A DNA stretch of 5,869 nucleotides from Lentisphaeria bacterium (GTDB taxonomy: Bacteria; Verrucomicrobiota; Lentisphaeria; Oligosphaerales; Lenti-02), in contig JAGLDW010001264.1 in the NCBI GenBank assembly GCA_023145395.1, positions 1-5,869 of the forward strand, given 5' to 3'. The position numbers were made by a program, and so were the translations under genes. Positions within the stretch are counted from its first letter, which is position 1; each line of letters starts with the position of its first letter. The notes under the pieces were generated by a model that saw nothing but the letters and a program-made list of their open reading frames with translations, searched no databases and was not told where the DNA came from. Below, piece by piece: positions 4,788 to 5,869 of this stretch.

Positions 4788-5869
4788 ATGAGCACCGTGA
4801 GTGATCTTCTTGGCGCGGATTTCGTCTGCGAACAGTGCGGGCAGAGACACAAGACTCGACTGAAACACCTGCTTTTCTCACGCGATGCCCTGGAGCATCT
4901 GCCCATGCTCTGCCGCGAGTTCGCAGGGGTTGGTGGGGAGATCACACTGGTCGCGGACACCCGCACGTTCAGCGCCTGCGGCGAGACGGCCGGGGAAATC
5001 CTTGCCAACGCTGGATTCCGCGTTCGACCCGTCATCATTCCCGATCCCGAGTCGGGGGGGCTGCCCGTTTGCGATGACTGCACACGCGCGATGCTGGAGC
5101 CCCGCCTGGGGGAACCCTCGATGTTCCTCGCCGTGGGTTCCGGGGTGATCAACGACATGGTCAAATGGATTGCCTTTGACCGCGAGATTCCCTATGCGGT
5201 CGTGGCTACCGCAGCATCCATGAACGGATATGCCTCCGACAACATCGCGCCGGCTCTGAAGGGCGTGAAACGCCTTCTGTACGGTCGCGGACCAGTCGCC
5301 ATTCTATCCACGCCTGTGCTTCTCGCCTCGGCGCCGGCGGAGATGACCGCAGCCGGACTGGGCGATGTCCTGGCCAAATCCGTAAGCGCCCAGGACTGGC
5401 GTCTCAACCACCACCTGTTCGGAGAGTATTTCTGTCCGTTCTGCGCGAACTTGATCAACGAGATCGAGCCTGTGTACATGGACGCGCCGGAGAGCATCGG
5501 GGCGGGTGAGCCCGAGGGCCTCGCCGCTCTCTTCGAAGCACTGACGCTGACTGGGCTGGCGATGACCATGGCTGGCACCAGCGCGCCTGCGTCGGGAGGC
5601 GAGCACCTCGTCTCGCACACGATCGACATGATGGCCATGCGTGATGGCATCGAGCATGACTTCCACGGGCGCCAAGTGGGGGTCGGCACCATTCTGTGCA
5701 CCGCGTTGTACGAGCGCGTTCTGGCCGTGACAGAGCCAAATCTACGTGCGTCCGCTGCGGAGGGCGTCACGGACGGACAGTTCTGGGGGCGCTTGACCGA
5801 ACCGGTGGAAACCGAGCATGTGAAGAAACGCGCAAAGACTCGCCAGGCGCTGGAGGCACTCGCCGCGCC
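4788..5869 (+). CDS. araM: sn-glycerol-1-phosphate dehydrogenase family protein (AraM/EgsA), 3' end outside window
   Basis: The first 360 residues are present; relatives are about 390-440 long. Enzymes of this metal-dependent family (Fe-ADH_2) reduce dihydroxyacetone phosphate to sn-glycerol-1-phosphate with NAD(P)H. Residues 117-129, GSGVINDMVKWIA, form the nucleotide-binding loop; TAASMNGYAS (141-150) follows, then AAGLGDVLAK with Asp193. SGGEHLVSH has His273, and HGRQVGVGT has His293. Asp193, His273 and His293 are the expected metal ligands, as in Bacillus AraM. Two features are odd. The usual TAPSxDG motif reads TAASMNG here (Pro to Ala143, Asp to Asn146). Before the dehydrogenase fold there is a short CEQCGQRH element (Cys14, Cys17, His21) that looks like a small metal-binding extension; further CxxC pairs lie at 95/98 and 216/219. 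ATG 4788 has GAGAGG 6 nt upstream and starts 10 nt after the ferredoxin gene. The family is clear. Substrate could be G1P or a related polyol phosphate. Confidence 0.82.
   Translation, partial: MSTVSDLLGADFVCEQCGQRHKTRLKHLLFSRDALEHLPMLCREFAGVGGEITLVADTRTFSACGETAGEILANAGFRVRPVIIPDPESGGLPVCDDCTRAMLEPRLGEPSMFLAVGSGVINDMVKWIAFDREIPYAVVATAASMNGYASDNIAPALKGVKRLLYGRGPVAILSTPVLLASAPAEMTAAGLGDVLAKSVSAQDWRLNHHLFGEYFCPFCANLINEIEPVYMDAPESIGAGEPEGLAALFEALTLTGLAMTMAGTSAPASGGEHLVSHTIDMMAMRDGIEHDFHGRQVGVGTILCTALYERVLAVTEPNLRASAAEGVTDGQFWGRLTEPVETEHVKKRAKTRQALEALAA

Noticed and set aside
5192..5770. Minus-strand open frame opposite the dehydrogenase gene
   Set aside because: The plus strand carries the conserved nucleotide- and metal-binding motifs throughout this range.
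1..5869. CRISPR array, tRNA genes, insertion-sequence ends or long repeats
   Set aside because: No spaced direct repeats, tRNA T-loop/anticodon patterns, transposase frames or terminal inverted repeats were seen on either strand.

Overview
The window is a compact, GC-rich bacterial chromosome segment. It holds a divergent intergenic region with the RNase P RNA gene, then a run of four same-strand genes that looks like one operon. A class A rnpB and a GAF-containing nitrogen-PTS enzyme I show that this is a bacterium. The sulfide-dependent homocysteine proteins, a two-cluster ferredoxin and many paired cysteines suggest an anaerobe. The zinc-ribbon start of a probable Ser/Thr kinase is a style I associate with the PVC superphylum (Lentisphaerota/Kiritimatiellota-like). 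That placement is a weak inference, because no marker in the window is diagnostic to phylum.

Layout. Positions 1-162 (minus strand) hold the first 54 codons of a protein with a CxxC...CxxC zinc ribbon that runs into what looks like the start of a Ser/Thr kinase domain; the rest lies outside the window. Positions 163-383 are a divergent regulatory region. It has a candidate minus-strand promoter, a strong 10-bp hairpin framed by 7-bp direct repeats, and a good sigma70-type promoter for rnpB (GTGACA, 17 bp, TATAGT). Positions 384-760 are rnpB, followed by a T6 tract. Positions 767-849 are a short leader in which I see no convincing promoter. From 850 onward come ptsP (850-3150), a HcyBio/DUF39 homocysteine biosynthesis gene (3174-4364), a NIL-domain 2x[4Fe-4S] ferredoxin gene (4361-4777) and a gene for an AraM/EgsA-type sn-glycerol-1-phosphate dehydrogenase (4788 to the window end, cut off).

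How the genes fit together. The HcyBio and NIL-ferredoxin genes overlap by 4 nt. They match the archaeal pair (MA1821/MA1822 type) implicated in making homocysteine from aspartate semialdehyde and sulfide, so this bacterium probably has that route. The dehydrogenase starts 10 nt after the ferredoxin gene ends, so it is very probably co-expressed; its product, G1P, is the archaeal-type glycerol phosphate enantiomer. ptsP lies 23 nt upstream of the HcyBio gene and may place the set under the nitrogen/energy-responsive PTS. The least expected aspects are the gene combination itself, the non-canonical TAASMNG motif and the Cys-rich N-terminus of the dehydrogenase.
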